Assembly (NCBI GenBank): GCA_001799845.1
Contig: MGUG01000050.1
Span: forward strand, 1-43,847
Reading direction: 5' to 3'
Source: Elusimicrobia bacterium GWC2_64_44
Lineage (GTDB): Bacteria; Elusimicrobiota; Elusimicrobia; Elusimicrobiales; UBA9959
DNA: 43,847 nucleotides
Positions 14,536 to 22,651 of the stretch are shown here, in pieces (positions within the stretch are counted from its first letter, which is position 1; each line of letters starts with the position of its first letter). The notes below the pieces were generated by a model. It ran no database searches and was not told the DNA's origin. It saw only the letters and a program-made list of their open reading frames with translations. A program made the translations under genes and the position numbers.

Positions 14536-16104
14536 ATGCTCCATAAGAAGCCTTTCCTCTATACAGCTTTAGCTTTTTCCGTACTTATTCCCTTACAGCA
14601 GCGCGCCGCGGCGCAGGCCCTGAGCGAACTGGCCGCGCAGGGTGTCGCCGCAGAAACCCCGCCGGCCTCCGACCCGGCCCGCCTGCCGCCGCCGTCGGTG
14701 GACACCAATTCGCCCCGCGCCATTGCCGCCCTGAGCGAGGCCGAAATGGCTGCCGCCACGCCGGAGCAGCGCCAGGCCATGCTGAAAACTCTGGTGGCCG
14801 CCTCCCGCCCCGCAGCCGGTGAGGACTACGCCCAGCAGGAGACCGAGGCCGCCATCCACCGCCTCTTCGAGACCGCGCCCGACGCGGCCTCCTTCGACAA
14901 TATGTACTACCATGTGCGCCGGCTGAAGCTGAGCGGCGCCGTCGGCAATTTTAAAGCCATAGAGAAGCAGGCCCGGCGCCACCTGGCCGCCACCACGCCC
15001 GGCGATTGGGCAGGGCTTGAGGCCTATATAGACGCCGTGACCGGCGCGCGGCCCGACGGGCTAAACGGCGTGGACTTTATGATAGACGCGCGCGTGCTGC
15101 CGGCCGCCGTAGCCGCCATAGACGCCGCCAAGAAGTCCATCCATATCGAGATCTACCAGATGCAGGCCGACGAGATAGGCTGGGGCCTGGCCCGGAAGCT
15201 TGCGGCCAAGGCCAAGGAAGGCGTGCAGGTGCGGCTGATAGTGGATTTCTACGGCTCCGGCGTGAAGAAGGGCGAGGAGATAAAGAAGCTGCTGGCTTTC
15301 CTCAATGAAAGCGGCGCCGAGGCGCTGGTGCGCAATTCTGCGCGCTTTACCGGCAGCCGCGACCACCGCAAGGTGATGGTGATAGACGGCAATATCGGCT
15401 TTACCGGCGGCATGAACATAGGCGGCCATTACCAGGTGGACTGGCACGACCAGCAGACGCTCTTGACCGGGCCCATCGTCGCCCGCCTGCAGGATTCTTT
15501 CCTTGAGAACTGGGCCGAGGCCGGCGGTCTCGTGCGCGACCCGCGCGAGCATTATCCCAAGCTTCTTTCCGTGCCCGGCGGCGTGGAGGCCCGTGTGGTC
15601 TACCACCGCGGCAACGAGGACCGCAATATCAAGGCCATGTACCTGCGCGCCTTCCACACGGCGCAGCGCTCCATCCGCGTGGCCGTGCCCTATTTCGCCG
15701 ATCCTGACATCGTGGACGCGCTGTCCGCGGCCGCCCGGCGCGGCGTGCAGGTGCAGATAACCCTGCCGGCCGCCAACAACAAGGGCATAGCCATGAAATG
15801 CTCGCGCGCTTTCTACCCGCAGATGCTGAAGGCCGGCGTGGAGGTCTACGAGTACCAGGGCCGCATGGCGCATCAGAAGGTGGCCGTTATAGACGGGCTG
15901 TGGAGCTCTTTCGGCTCTTCCAACCTGGACAGCCGCAGCCTCAAGAACAACCACGAGCTCAACGTGGTGGTGCGCGACGCGGGCCTGGCCGGCTATATCG
16001 GCCGCGAACTGTTCGACGCCGACCTGCCCAAGAGCGCGCGCATACTTAATTACAAACCTTCCCTGACCGACCGCCTGGCCGGCCGCCTGTACCCCTGGCT
16101 GTAA
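14536..16104 (+). CDS. Secreted phospholipase D/cardiolipin-synthase-like protein
   Basis: The protein has 522 residues. MLHKKPFLYTALAFSVLIPL and the following residues to about 27 (AAAQA) look like a signal peptide. A low-complexity Ala/Pro region follows. Two HKD motifs are present: H277-x-K279-x4-D284 in DHRKVMVID and H446-x-K448-x4-D453 in AHQKVAVID, each followed by G-G/S-x-N (GGMNIGG, GSSNLDSRS). This is the complete active site of the PLD superfamily. The layout resembles bacterial cardiolipin synthases, but those have N-terminal membrane helices rather than a cleavable signal, so a periplasmic phospholipase or transphosphatidylase is possible. It stands alone between a terminator and repeats. 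Start ATG 14536 has a weak ribosome binding site. Confidence 0.8.
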   Translation: MLHKKPFLYTALAFSVLIPLQQRAAAQALSELAAQGVAAETPPASDPARLPPPSVDTNSPRAIAALSEAEMAAATPEQRQAMLKTLVAASRPAAGEDYAQQETEAAIHRLFETAPDAASFDNMYYHVRRLKLSGAVGNFKAIEKQARRHLAATTPGDWAGLEAYIDAVTGARPDGLNGVDFMIDARVLPAAVAAIDAAKKSIHIEIYQMQADEIGWGLARKLAAKAKEGVQVRLIVDFYGSGVKKGEEIKKLLAFLNESGAEALVRNSARFTGSRDHRKVMVIDGNIGFTGGMNIGGHYQVDWHDQQTLLTGPIVARLQDSFLENWAEAGGLVRDPREHYPKLLSVPGGVEARVVYHRGNEDRNIKAMYLRAFHTAQRSIRVAVPYFADPDIVDALSAAARRGVQVQITLPAANNKGIAMKCSRAFYPQMLKAGVEVYEYQGRMAHQKVAVIDGLWSSFGSSNLDSRSLKNNHELNVVVRDAGLAGYIGRELFDADLPKSARILNYKPSLTDRLAGRLYPWL

Positions 16105-16108
16105 TAGA

Positions 16109-16135
16109 GGGGACGCTGATTACTAAATTACTAGT
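16109..16135 (+). repeat. REP-like GGGGACGCTG element, second copy
   Basis: GGGGACGCTGATTACTAAAT and the next seven bases resemble 5205-5231. It begins 4 bp after the phospholipase D stop. Confidence 0.45.
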
Positions 16136-16166
16136 TGGGCCCAATGCCGTGCGGCGGCTGGGCCCA
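16136..16166 (+). terminator. Possible hairpin after the phospholipase D gene
   Basis: TGGGCCCA at 16136-16143 and again at 16159-16166 can pair across a 15-nt loop. Only TTGT follows, so termination is uncertain. Confidence 0.3.
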
Positions 16167-16173
16167 TTGTCAC

Positions 16174-16202
16174 TTACCCGGGGCGCCCGGGCGGGCTACA
16201 AT
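16174..16202 (+). promoter_or_regulatory. Candidate promoter of the DUF1460 gene
   Basis: TTACCC (16174-16179), a 17-bp spacer and TACAAT (16197-16202) give a plausible sigma-70-like promoter with a weak -35 box. The TTG start of the next gene is 32 bp downstream. Confidence 0.4.
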
Positions 16203-16234
16203 ATATATAGTTAAACGCGCTTATAGAGAAACGC

Positions 16235-17167
16235 TTGAAAATCCTCGCCACCATCCTTTTAGCAATGACCTGCGCCGGCCCAGCCGCGGCCGCGGGGCCT
16301 TCCGCCATCGGCGCGCTTCATTCTTCCGCCCTTATCCCCGGCCTGCGCCTGAGCGCGGCCCATATCCCCATGCCGGCGGCGCCCGCCCGCGTGGACGCGG
16401 ACCAGTCGGCCGGCGGGCAGCTTTTCGCCGCGAGCGAGCGCTTCCTGGGGCTGCCTTACGTGCTGGGCCCGCTGGGCGAGGGCGCGGACGCGGAATTCGA
16501 CCGGGACCCGCTGGTGAGCTATCGAGGGCTCGATTGCACCACCTTCGTGGAGCAGACCATGGCTTTCGCGCTGGGCCGCAATGCTGACGACGCGCTGAAC
16601 ATACTGCGCCATATCCGCTACCGCCGCGGCAGGGTGGCCTACGAAGAGCGCAATCACTTTACGGAAACCGACTGGCTGCCCAACAATATCTCCACGGGCT
16701 TCCTGCGCGACATCACCGGCGAGGTGGCCGGCAGCGCCGCCCGCAGCGTGAGCAAAACCATTTCCAAGCGCGCCTGGTACGCCAAAAAGACCGAGGCCGA
16801 CCTGTCCGGGTTCGACTGGGAGACGGCCGCCGGCCGCGCCGCCCGGGCCGCGCGCCTGCGGGCCCTGGGCGCCAATATCCCGGATCAGCGCGTGGCGCTT
16901 AATTATGTGCCGCTCGAGGACCTGCCCCGCCTGCTAGGCGCCATCCCGCACGGCACCGTGGTCAGCCTGGTGCGCGAAGACCGCGCCGACAAGCCCACGC
17001 TGGTGTCGCACCAGTTCTTCATCTTCGACGGCCCCCGCGGCAAGATAGTGCGCCACGCCGCCCAGGGGCGTCAGGTGCTGGACGTGGACGCCGCCCAATA
17101 CATAGCCGGCCTCTCCGGCTCCCCCTGGCGCGTGCTCGGCTTCAACCTCGCCCAGGTACAGCCGTAG
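16235..17167 (+). CDS. Secreted DUF1460 protein (amidase/NlpC-P60-like)
   Basis: The protein has 310 residues if it starts at TTG 16235. This start gives a proper signal peptide (MKILATILLAMTCAGPAAAA), while the next ATG would truncate it. The core RGLDCTTFVEQTMAFALG with C101 as likely nucleophile, then LRHIRYRRGRVAYEERNHFTETDWLPNN, is the DUF1460 signature. The H in NHFTETDW and a later VSHQFFIFD segment probably supply the rest of the active site. DUF1460 proteins belong to the NlpC/P60-like fold and are described as N-acetylmuramoyl-L-alanine amidase-like enzymes acting on peptidoglycan fragments. It is followed 15 bp later by the cyclase gene. Confidence 0.8.
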   Translation: MKILATILLAMTCAGPAAAAGPSAIGALHSSALIPGLRLSAAHIPMPAAPARVDADQSAGGQLFAASERFLGLPYVLGPLGEGADAEFDRDPLVSYRGLDCTTFVEQTMAFALGRNADDALNILRHIRYRRGRVAYEERNHFTETDWLPNNISTGFLRDITGEVAGSAARSVSKTISKRAWYAKKTEADLSGFDWETAAGRAARAARLRALGANIPDQRVALNYVPLEDLPRLLGAIPHGTVVSLVREDRADKPTLVSHQFFIFDGPRGKIVRHAAQGRQVLDVDAAQYIAGLSGSPWRVLGFNLAQVQP

Positions 17168-17182
17168 CCCTTACCCGATCTC

Positions 17183-18889
17183 ATGACTAAACCCACCACC
17201 CGCTGGCAGAAATTCCACAAGCTTCATCTCGGGCTGTATTTCATCTTTTCACTGATGGTGGCCTTCGGCGGAATTACCGCTTTCTTCTTCGAAAAATACT
17301 CGACCATAGACACGGGCCTCGTTAAGACGGCTGTGGAGCGGACTGTGCAAGCCGCCGCGGAGGGAAAGGATCGTAATATCCCTCCTGAAGTGGCGGAGGG
17401 CATCTACAAGTCCATGAACCTTACGCGGACCGTCAACGCGCGCGGCGAGGTAACCTATGAAGCCAAGGGCGCGAACCTGGACTTCACTTTCATTTTCCTG
17501 ATCATCTGGCTGCTGCCGCTCTACAAGTATTATTTCTCCAAGAAACCGCAGGACCTGGCGCGCATAGAGCGCCGCATCATCAACCTGCCTCTGGTTATCT
17601 TTGCGCTCGGCTGGGTAGTGGCCGTGCAGCGCTATTTCGGCAGCGTCTCGGCCTATACCGGGTTCTACGGGACCGTGCCGCACAAGGTCCAGGCTTACTT
17701 CGCGGTCTCGGCCGTAATGCTGGGCGCTTTTGTGAGCTACCTGAACCTGGAGCTGACCGGGCTCTACATCCGCGCGCGCATCGCCAAGCCTTTCTTCGCG
17801 GAGACTAACCCCTACGGCCTTAAGCGCGGCTTCGCTATCAGCCTGACGCTGCGCTACGCGCTCATGGTCTTCTCGCTGGCCATAGTGCCGCTGCTGCTGT
17901 GCTTCTATGTCTCCGTCTACACCAACCTCGACCTCTTCGCCAAGTTAGGCCGTACGCCCTCGGAGCTTCTGGCCTGGGTGCGCGATCCGGGCAATCTACG
18001 GGCGCTGGCCCCGGTGCTCATCATCGGCGGCGTGGCGGCGCTGATGGGCGTCTTCCAGTTGGTCTCGATCTACCTTTACCGGCTTAATGTGCAGAAGCCC
18101 GTCAGCGCGCTGGTAAACCGCATGAAGGCCGTGGCGGCCGGGGATTTCAGCTGCAAAACCTCGGTGCTCTACGCCGACGAGCTGGGCCAGCTGAAGGGGC
18201 ATTTCAACCAGATGCTCGACGGGCTGGTGGAGCGCGATCACATCAAGGACACCTTCGGCCGCTATGTCTCCCTGGAGATAGCCGAGAAGATAATGAAGAG
18301 CGGCAAGGTGAATCTGGCCGGCGAGGAGATACAGGCCACGGTGCTGTTCTCGGATATCCGCGGCTTCACCCCGCTCAGCGAGACCATGCCGCCGACCGAA
18401 CTGATACGCTTTCTCAACGAGTATTTCGCCTATATCACCAAGCCCATAGCCGAGAACAAGGGCGTGATAAACAAGTTCATAGGCGACGCGGTGATGGCCA
18501 TCTTCTCGCCGGTGTTCGGCGTGGCGGACCACCAGGAGGCCGCGGTGCGGGCGGCGCTCGGGATGAAGGCCGCGCTTAAAGAGTTCAACGCGCAGAAGCG
18601 CCACCCCGAGGTGTTCTTCGGCGTGGGCGTGCACAGCGGCGGACTGGTGGCGGGCAACGTGGGCACGGCGGCGCGGCTGGAGTATACCGTGCTGGGCGAC
18701 ACCGTGAACGTGGCCTCGCGCATAGAGAGCCAGACCAAGACGGCCGCCACCGAGATACTGCTGAGCGACGCCGTGATACGGGGCATAGACCAGGCCCGCT
18801 TCCCCGGGACTAAATTTGTGGAAGGCGCGCCGGTGCTTATGAAAGGCAAGTCCAAGCCGATGATACTCTACAAGGTAGAGGCGGCCTGA
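17183..18889 (+). CDS. Membrane class III adenylate/guanylate cyclase with HAMP domain
   Basis: The protein has 568 residues. About six hydrophobic segments lie in residues 12-300 with an extracytoplasmic loop after the first. A HAMP-like linker follows (VNRMKAVAAGDF to FNQMLDGL, about 308-350), then a class III catalytic domain (about 365-560). Metal ligands are D391 in LFSDIRGFTP and D435 in FIGDAVMAIFSP, with K in NKFIGDA. YTVLGDTVNVASRIE completes the second half of the site. It should make cAMP (less likely cGMP) from ATP in response to a membrane or periplasmic signal. The first 350 residues closely match the histidine kinase encoded next, so the two share one sensor module with different outputs. 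Start ATG 17183 lacks a strong ribosome binding site. Confidence 0.87.
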   Translation: MTKPTTRWQKFHKLHLGLYFIFSLMVAFGGITAFFFEKYSTIDTGLVKTAVERTVQAAAEGKDRNIPPEVAEGIYKSMNLTRTVNARGEVTYEAKGANLDFTFIFLIIWLLPLYKYYFSKKPQDLARIERRIINLPLVIFALGWVVAVQRYFGSVSAYTGFYGTVPHKVQAYFAVSAVMLGAFVSYLNLELTGLYIRARIAKPFFAETNPYGLKRGFAISLTLRYALMVFSLAIVPLLLCFYVSVYTNLDLFAKLGRTPSELLAWVRDPGNLRALAPVLIIGGVAALMGVFQLVSIYLYRLNVQKPVSALVNRMKAVAAGDFSCKTSVLYADELGQLKGHFNQMLDGLVERDHIKDTFGRYVSLEIAEKIMKSGKVNLAGEEIQATVLFSDIRGFTPLSETMPPTELIRFLNEYFAYITKPIAENKGVINKFIGDAVMAIFSPVFGVADHQEAAVRAALGMKAALKEFNAQKRHPEVFFGVGVHSGGLVAGNVGTAARLEYTVLGDTVNVASRIESQTKTAATEILLSDAVIRGIDQARFPGTKFVEGAPVLMKGKSKPMILYKVEAA

Positions 18890-18949
18890 GCCCTGCTCCG
18901 CACGCGGCCGCGGTACTCCCCGATAATTTCCTAATATATTGAGTGAGTT

Positions 18950-21067
18950 ATGAAACGATTATCACTGCTCTGGAAGAAATTCCATAAGCTGCACCTCGGC
19001 CTGTACGTCCTTTTCTCGCTGGCGGCCTATTTCGGCAGCAGCACCGCTTTCATCTTCGAGAGGTATTCCCTCATCGACATCCCGCTTTTGAAAACAGAGT
19101 GGCGCCAGGTCTCGGAGGCGAGGGCCAGGGGGGGGAGTTACAAGCCTTCGGCGGCCACCGCGGAAAAGATCTTCAAGCCGCTGGCTCCCGGCAAGCCCGG
19201 CGGCGCCGACGGCGCGATCCACTACGAAGCCCGTGCCAGGTCCCTGGACCTTTCTTTCCTCTTCCTGCTGCTCTGGCTGCTGCCGCTGTACAAGTATTAT
19301 TTCTCTAAAAAGCCGCAGGACCTCGCCCGGGTGGAGCGGCGGATCATACACCTGCCGCTGGTGATCTTTGTCCTGGGCTGGGTGCTGGCCCTGCAGCGCT
19401 TCTTGGGCAATCTGTCGGCCTATTCCGGGCTTTACGGCGGAGTCCCTGGAAGGGTAACCGTCGTTTTCGCGGTGTCGGCCGTGCTGCTGGGCGCTTTCGT
19501 GAGCTACCTGAACCTGGAGCTGACCGGGCTTTATGTGCGCGGGCGCATCGCCGGGCCGTTCTTCAAGGCCACCGACCCCTACGGCCTCAAGCACGGCTTC
19601 GCCATTAACCTCACGCTCAGGTACGCGCTGCTGATCTTCTCGCTGGGCATGGTGCCGCTGCTGTTGAGCCTGTATTTCCCGGTCCTGTCCAACCTGGACG
19701 TCTTCACCGGGCTGGGCCCGGGCGGGATCTCGAAGCTGCTCAGCTCCCCCGATAGCCTGCGGGTGCTCCTCCCGGTGCTCGTCCTCGCCGGCCTCGTGGC
19801 GCTGATCCTGGTCTTCCAGGCGGCGTCGATAGCGCTGTACCGCCTCAATGTGCAGGCCCCGGTCAGCGGGCTGCTGCGGCGCATGAAGGCCGTGGCGGCC
19901 GGGGACCTGGACTGCAGGACCTCAGTGCTCTATACCGACGAGTTCGGCCAGCTGAAGGGCCACTTCAACCTGATGGTGGACGGCCTGCGGGAGCGCGAGC
20001 GGCGGCTTGAGGCGGCGCGCGCCGAGGCCTCGCGCCTGGAGAGCGAACTGGCCGTCTCGAAGGCCACCTCCGACCTGGCCGCGCAGGTGGCGCACGATAT
20101 CCGCTCCCCGCTGGCCGCCATGGGCGCCGCCGCCCGGGGCCTGCAGCTGCCGGTCGGGCAGCGCGAGCTGCTGGAGAACTCCGCGCGCCGCATACAGGAA
20201 ATAGCCGACGACCTGCTGCGCCGCTACCGGGCGCCCTCCGCGGATTACGGGGAAGAAAAGCCCCGGCCCTGCCCGCTGGCCGCGCTCCTGGAGGCCGCGC
20301 TGGCCGAGAAGCGGCTGCAGTACAAGGACCGCGCTGGAGTTAAGATACTTTTTGAAAGCGGCGCCGGCGGCGCCAGGGCCGTAGTGGAGCCGAAGGGCTT
20401 CCAGCGCCTGGTCTCCAACCTGGTGAATAACGCCGTGGAGGCTTTTGACGGCGGCGGGACGGTGACCGTGACGCTGTCCGAGGGCGGCGGCGGGGTAACC
20501 GTAGCCGTCAGGGACGACGGCAGGGGTATCCCCCCGGAGCTGCTGCCCCGGCTGGGACAGAAAGGGGAAACGCACGGCAAGGCCGGGGGGACGGGGCTCG
20601 GCCTCTACCACGCCCGCGCCTCCGCGGAGGGCTGGGGCGGCAGGCTGGAGATAGCGTCTGCGCCCGGGGGCGGCACCACGGTCTCCCTCGTGCTGCCTTC
20701 CGTCGCCGTCGCGGCGGTGCGTTCCACCGTGCTGCTCGATGACGACCCGCTGGTGCACTTGAACTGGAAGCTGGCCGCCAAGGCCGCCGGGGCGGGGCTG
20801 AAGGCTTTTGAAACCCCCGGGGACTTTTACAGCGCGCTGGGAAGCCTGCCCAAAGATACACCCATCTACATAGACTCGGAGCTGGGCGGCGGCGCCAAGG
20901 GCGAGGAGATAGCCAGGGACCTGCATGAAAAAGGCTACTCCGACCTGACGCTGGCCACCGGCCACGACGCCGGGGCCTTTGGGGACCTGACCTGGCTGAA
21001 AGTAACTGGCAAGGAGCCTCCGTTCGGCGGCCAACAGGGCGGCGCCGCCGACGGCCATTTGTTATAA
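18950..21067 (+). CDS. Membrane sensor histidine kinase with C-terminal receiver-like domain
   Basis: The protein has 705 residues. Residues 1-350 are paralogous to the cyclase just upstream (shared KFHKLHLGLY, LPLYKYYFSKKPQDLAR, GAFVSYLNLELTGLY, MKAVAAGD). A short coiled linker (about 352-372) leads to the H-box AHDIRSPLAAMG with H382. The ATPase domain has NLVNNAVEAF (N-box), DDGRGIPPELLPRLG (G1) and KAGGTGLGLYHAR (G2). The tail (about 590-700) starts VLLDDDPLVHLNW and contains IYIDSELGGG, resembling a receiver with acidic cluster and phospho-Asp positions but otherwise diverged. It probably passes the same signal as the cyclase to a phosphorelay. No separate response regulator gene adjoins it. 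A GAGTGAG ribosome binding site precedes ATG 18950. Confidence 0.87.
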   Translation: MKRLSLLWKKFHKLHLGLYVLFSLAAYFGSSTAFIFERYSLIDIPLLKTEWRQVSEARARGGSYKPSAATAEKIFKPLAPGKPGGADGAIHYEARARSLDLSFLFLLLWLLPLYKYYFSKKPQDLARVERRIIHLPLVIFVLGWVLALQRFLGNLSAYSGLYGGVPGRVTVVFAVSAVLLGAFVSYLNLELTGLYVRGRIAGPFFKATDPYGLKHGFAINLTLRYALLIFSLGMVPLLLSLYFPVLSNLDVFTGLGPGGISKLLSSPDSLRVLLPVLVLAGLVALILVFQAASIALYRLNVQAPVSGLLRRMKAVAAGDLDCRTSVLYTDEFGQLKGHFNLMVDGLRERERRLEAARAEASRLESELAVSKATSDLAAQVAHDIRSPLAAMGAAARGLQLPVGQRELLENSARRIQEIADDLLRRYRAPSADYGEEKPRPCPLAALLEAALAEKRLQYKDRAGVKILFESGAGGARAVVEPKGFQRLVSNLVNNAVEAFDGGGTVTVTLSEGGGGVTVAVRDDGRGIPPELLPRLGQKGETHGKAGGTGLGLYHARASAEGWGGRLEIASAPGGGTTVSLVLPSVAVAAVRSTVLLDDDPLVHLNWKLAAKAAGAGLKAFETPGDFYSALGSLPKDTPIYIDSELGGGAKGEEIARDLHEKGYSDLTLATGHDAGAFGDLTWLKVTGKEPPFGGQQGGAADGHLL

Positions 21068-21068
21068 T
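21063..21068 (+). promoter_or_regulatory. -10 box TATAAT six bases before the YgjP-like start
   Basis: The consensus TATAAT at 21063-21068 overlaps the end of the histidine kinase gene, and ATG 21075 follows after 6 bp. No Shine-Dalgarno sequence is present, so the transcript may be leaderless. No good -35 box is seen. Confidence 0.4.
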
Positions 21069-21074
21069 TTACCT

Positions 21075-21557
21075 ATGAAAGTCGATGTGCGCGGCGTCTG
21101 CAAAGACGTAAAAGATTTCCTGCGCTCGCTTACCGGCGAGCTGCCGGAGATCTTTCCGCCGCCGCGCGTCTACCGCAGGGTGCGGTATGTGCGGGCTCGC
21201 GGGCCGGCGCCCACGGCCGCGCAGCGCCGCCGGGCAAAAGAAATAATACACGCGCGCGTGGCGCACTGGGCCGGGCAGCTGGGCCTGGAGTACAAGAAGG
21301 TCTATGTAAAGGACCAGCGCTCGCTGTGGGGCAGCTGCTCCGGGCGGCGCAACCTGAATTTCAACTGGCGGCTGGCCGCCGCGCCGCCGGAGGCGCTGGA
21401 CTACGTGGTGATCCACGAGCTCTGCCACCTGCGCGAGATGAACCATTCCAAAAGATTCTGGGCGCACGTCGGGGCCGCCTGCCCCGACTACAAGCTGCGC
21501 CGCCGCTGGCTGCGCGACAACTCGCGCCTGCTGCGCGAAGAGGTGGTCCTTAACTGA
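21075..21557 (+). CDS. YgjP-like (COG1451, DUF45) metallopeptidase family protein
   Basis: The protein has 160 residues. SLWGSCSGRRNLNFNWRLAAAP (about 83-104), then VIHELCHLREMNHSKRFW with H114, E115, H118 and H124, is the conserved core of YgjP/DUF45 proteins, predicted zinc peptidases of the gluzincin type related to M48/SprT. The usual length is about 230 residues; the N-terminal beta region is shortened here, while the catalytic part is complete. The cellular role of the family is unsettled. The next gene starts one base after its stop, so the two are co-transcribed. Confidence 0.82.
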   Translation: MKVDVRGVCKDVKDFLRSLTGELPEIFPPPRVYRRVRYVRARGPAPTAAQRRRAKEIIHARVAHWAGQLGLEYKKVYVKDQRSLWGSCSGRRNLNFNWRLAAAPPEALDYVVIHELCHLREMNHSKRFWAHVGAACPDYKLRRRWLRDNSRLLREEVVLN

Positions 21558-21558
21558 T

Positions 21559-21906
21559 ATGGCCGATATAAAGAAACTAGCCGCCGCCGTGCTGAAGTTC
21601 CGCGACGAGCGCGACTGGAAGCAGTTCCATAACCCGAAGGACGTGGCCATTTCGCTCGCCCTCGAGGCGGCCGAACTGCTGGAGCATTTCCAGTGGAAGA
21701 CGCCGGCGGAGATAAAGGCCCATGTGAAGGCCGGCAAAGAGGATATCTCCGACGAACTGGCCGACGTGCTGTACTGGGTGCTGGTGCTGGGCCACGACCT
21801 CGACATCGACTTGGCCTCCGCGCTCAAAAAGAAGCTCGTGAAGAACGCCGTTAAGTACCCCGTCCACAAATCCCGCGGCCGCATCACCAAGTACAACCGG
21901 CTGTAA
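21559..21906 (+). CDS. MazG-like nucleotide pyrophosphohydrolase
   Basis: The protein has 115 residues, the usual size for single-domain MazG-like or RS21-C6-type enzymes. The metal-binding helices are E36-x-x-E39 in LALEAAELLEHFQW and E66-x-x-D69 in DISDELADVLYW. Such enzymes hydrolyse non-canonical or excess (d)NTPs to the monophosphate and pyrophosphate. The start ATG is separated from the YgjP-like stop by one base, so they are translationally coupled. Its substrate cannot be told from the sequence. Promoter element copy 4 follows 23 bp after its stop. Confidence 0.85.
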   Translation: MADIKKLAAAVLKFRDERDWKQFHNPKDVAISLALEAAELLEHFQWKTPAEIKAHVKAGKEDISDELADVLYWVLVLGHDLDIDLASALKKKLVKNAVKYPVHKSRGRITKYNRL

Positions 21907-21929
21907 ACCGCAAAAAATATTTTTCCCTT

Positions 21930-21969
21930 CCCGACACGCCCTTGTCGGGACGGCCTGCTATGCTATTGT
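21930..21969 (+). promoter_or_regulatory. Recurrent stem-loop/promoter element, copy 4 (ssb)
   Basis: CCCGACA (21930-21936) and TGTCGGG (21943-21949) form the perfect inverted repeat. TTGTCG (21942-21947) is followed after 16 bp by TATTGT (21964-21969), with TGCTATGC in the spacer. The ssb start is 28 bp downstream behind a strong ribosome binding site. Confidence 0.62.
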
Positions 21970-21997
21970 TGCGGGAACTAACTGAGAGGGGGGACTT

Positions 21998-22549
21998 ATG
22001 GCTGACTTGAACAAGGTGATGCTGATAGGGCGGCTGACGCGGGACCCGGAGGTCACGGACTTCGCCAACGGGGGACGCGTGGCCAACGTGGGCTTCGCGG
22101 TGCACAACCGGCGCAAGAACGCGCAGACCGGCGAGTGGGAGGAGGTGCCGGTGTGGGTGGAGCTGAAGGCCTATAACCGCGAGCACGGCCGCAAGCTGGC
22201 GGACCTGGCGGCCAAGCTGCACAAGGGCAGGCAGGTCTTTGTGGAGGGGCATCTGGCCATGGAGGAATGGACCGGCAAGGAGGACGGCAAGCGCCACCAG
22301 AAAATGCTGGTCTACGTGGACGGCATAGAGTTCGTGGGCGACAAGCCGCGCCAGGCGGGCGACGGGGCCCAGGCCGGCGCCGCGGCCGATCACGCGCCCG
22401 GCGAGCATGTGGCCGACGGCCCGGAACCGGACCACGCGCCCGGCGAACACCTTGCTGACGCCGCCTGGCCCGAGGGCGAGCAGGCGCCTAAGGGCAAGCG
22501 CGGCCGCCCGCGCAAGGCAGGGGCCGAGGGCGCCGGTGCGCCGTACTAA
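21998..22549 (+). CDS. ssb: Single-stranded DNA-binding protein with unusual C-terminal tail
   Basis: The protein has 183 residues. GAGAGGGGGGA gives a strong ribosome binding site. Residues 1-115 are a normal bacterial SSB OB-fold (MADLNKVMLIGRLTRDPEV, NVGFAVHNR, VWVELKAYNRE, GRQVFVEGHLAMEEWTGKEDGKR). SSB coats single-stranded DNA and recruits repair and replication partners through an acidic C-terminal tip. That tip (DDDIPF-like) is absent here. Instead the tail holds two copies of DHAPGEH(V/L)AD (131-140, 145-154) and a basic AT-hook-like KRGRPRK (167-173), and ends APY. Either this is a second, specialised SSB or partner recruitment differs in this lineage. It is monocistronic, between promoter element copy 4 and a strong hairpin. 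Confidence 0.88.
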   Translation: MADLNKVMLIGRLTRDPEVTDFANGGRVANVGFAVHNRRKNAQTGEWEEVPVWVELKAYNREHGRKLADLAAKLHKGRQVFVEGHLAMEEWTGKEDGKRHQKMLVYVDGIEFVGDKPRQAGDGAQAGAAADHAPGEHVADGPEPDHAPGEHLADAAWPEGEQAPKGKRGRPRKAGAEGAGAPY

Positions 22550-22556
22550 GCTGTAC

Positions 22557-22592
22557 GGCCGGGGACGGATTCTTGGGGGGCCGTCCCCGGCC
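22557..22592 (+). terminator. Strong hairpin after ssb
   Basis: GGCCGGGGACGG (22557-22568) pairs perfectly with CCGTCCCCGGCC (22581-22592) across a 12-nt loop. No T-run follows, so it may act as an RNA 3' end structure or a weak terminator. Confidence 0.5.
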
Positions 22593-22603
22593 GGCGGCTA
22601 TAA

Positions 22604-22630
22604 AGCAAAAACCGCGGCGGGGCCGCGGTT
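22604..22630 (-). terminator. Rho-independent terminator of the DUF4105 gene
   Basis: On the minus strand AACCGCGGC pairs with GCCGCGGTT across three bases and is followed by TTTTTGC. It begins 21 bp after the DUF4105 stop codon. Confidence 0.7.
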
Positions 22631-22651
22631 CTGCGGGTCAGCGGGCGGCGC

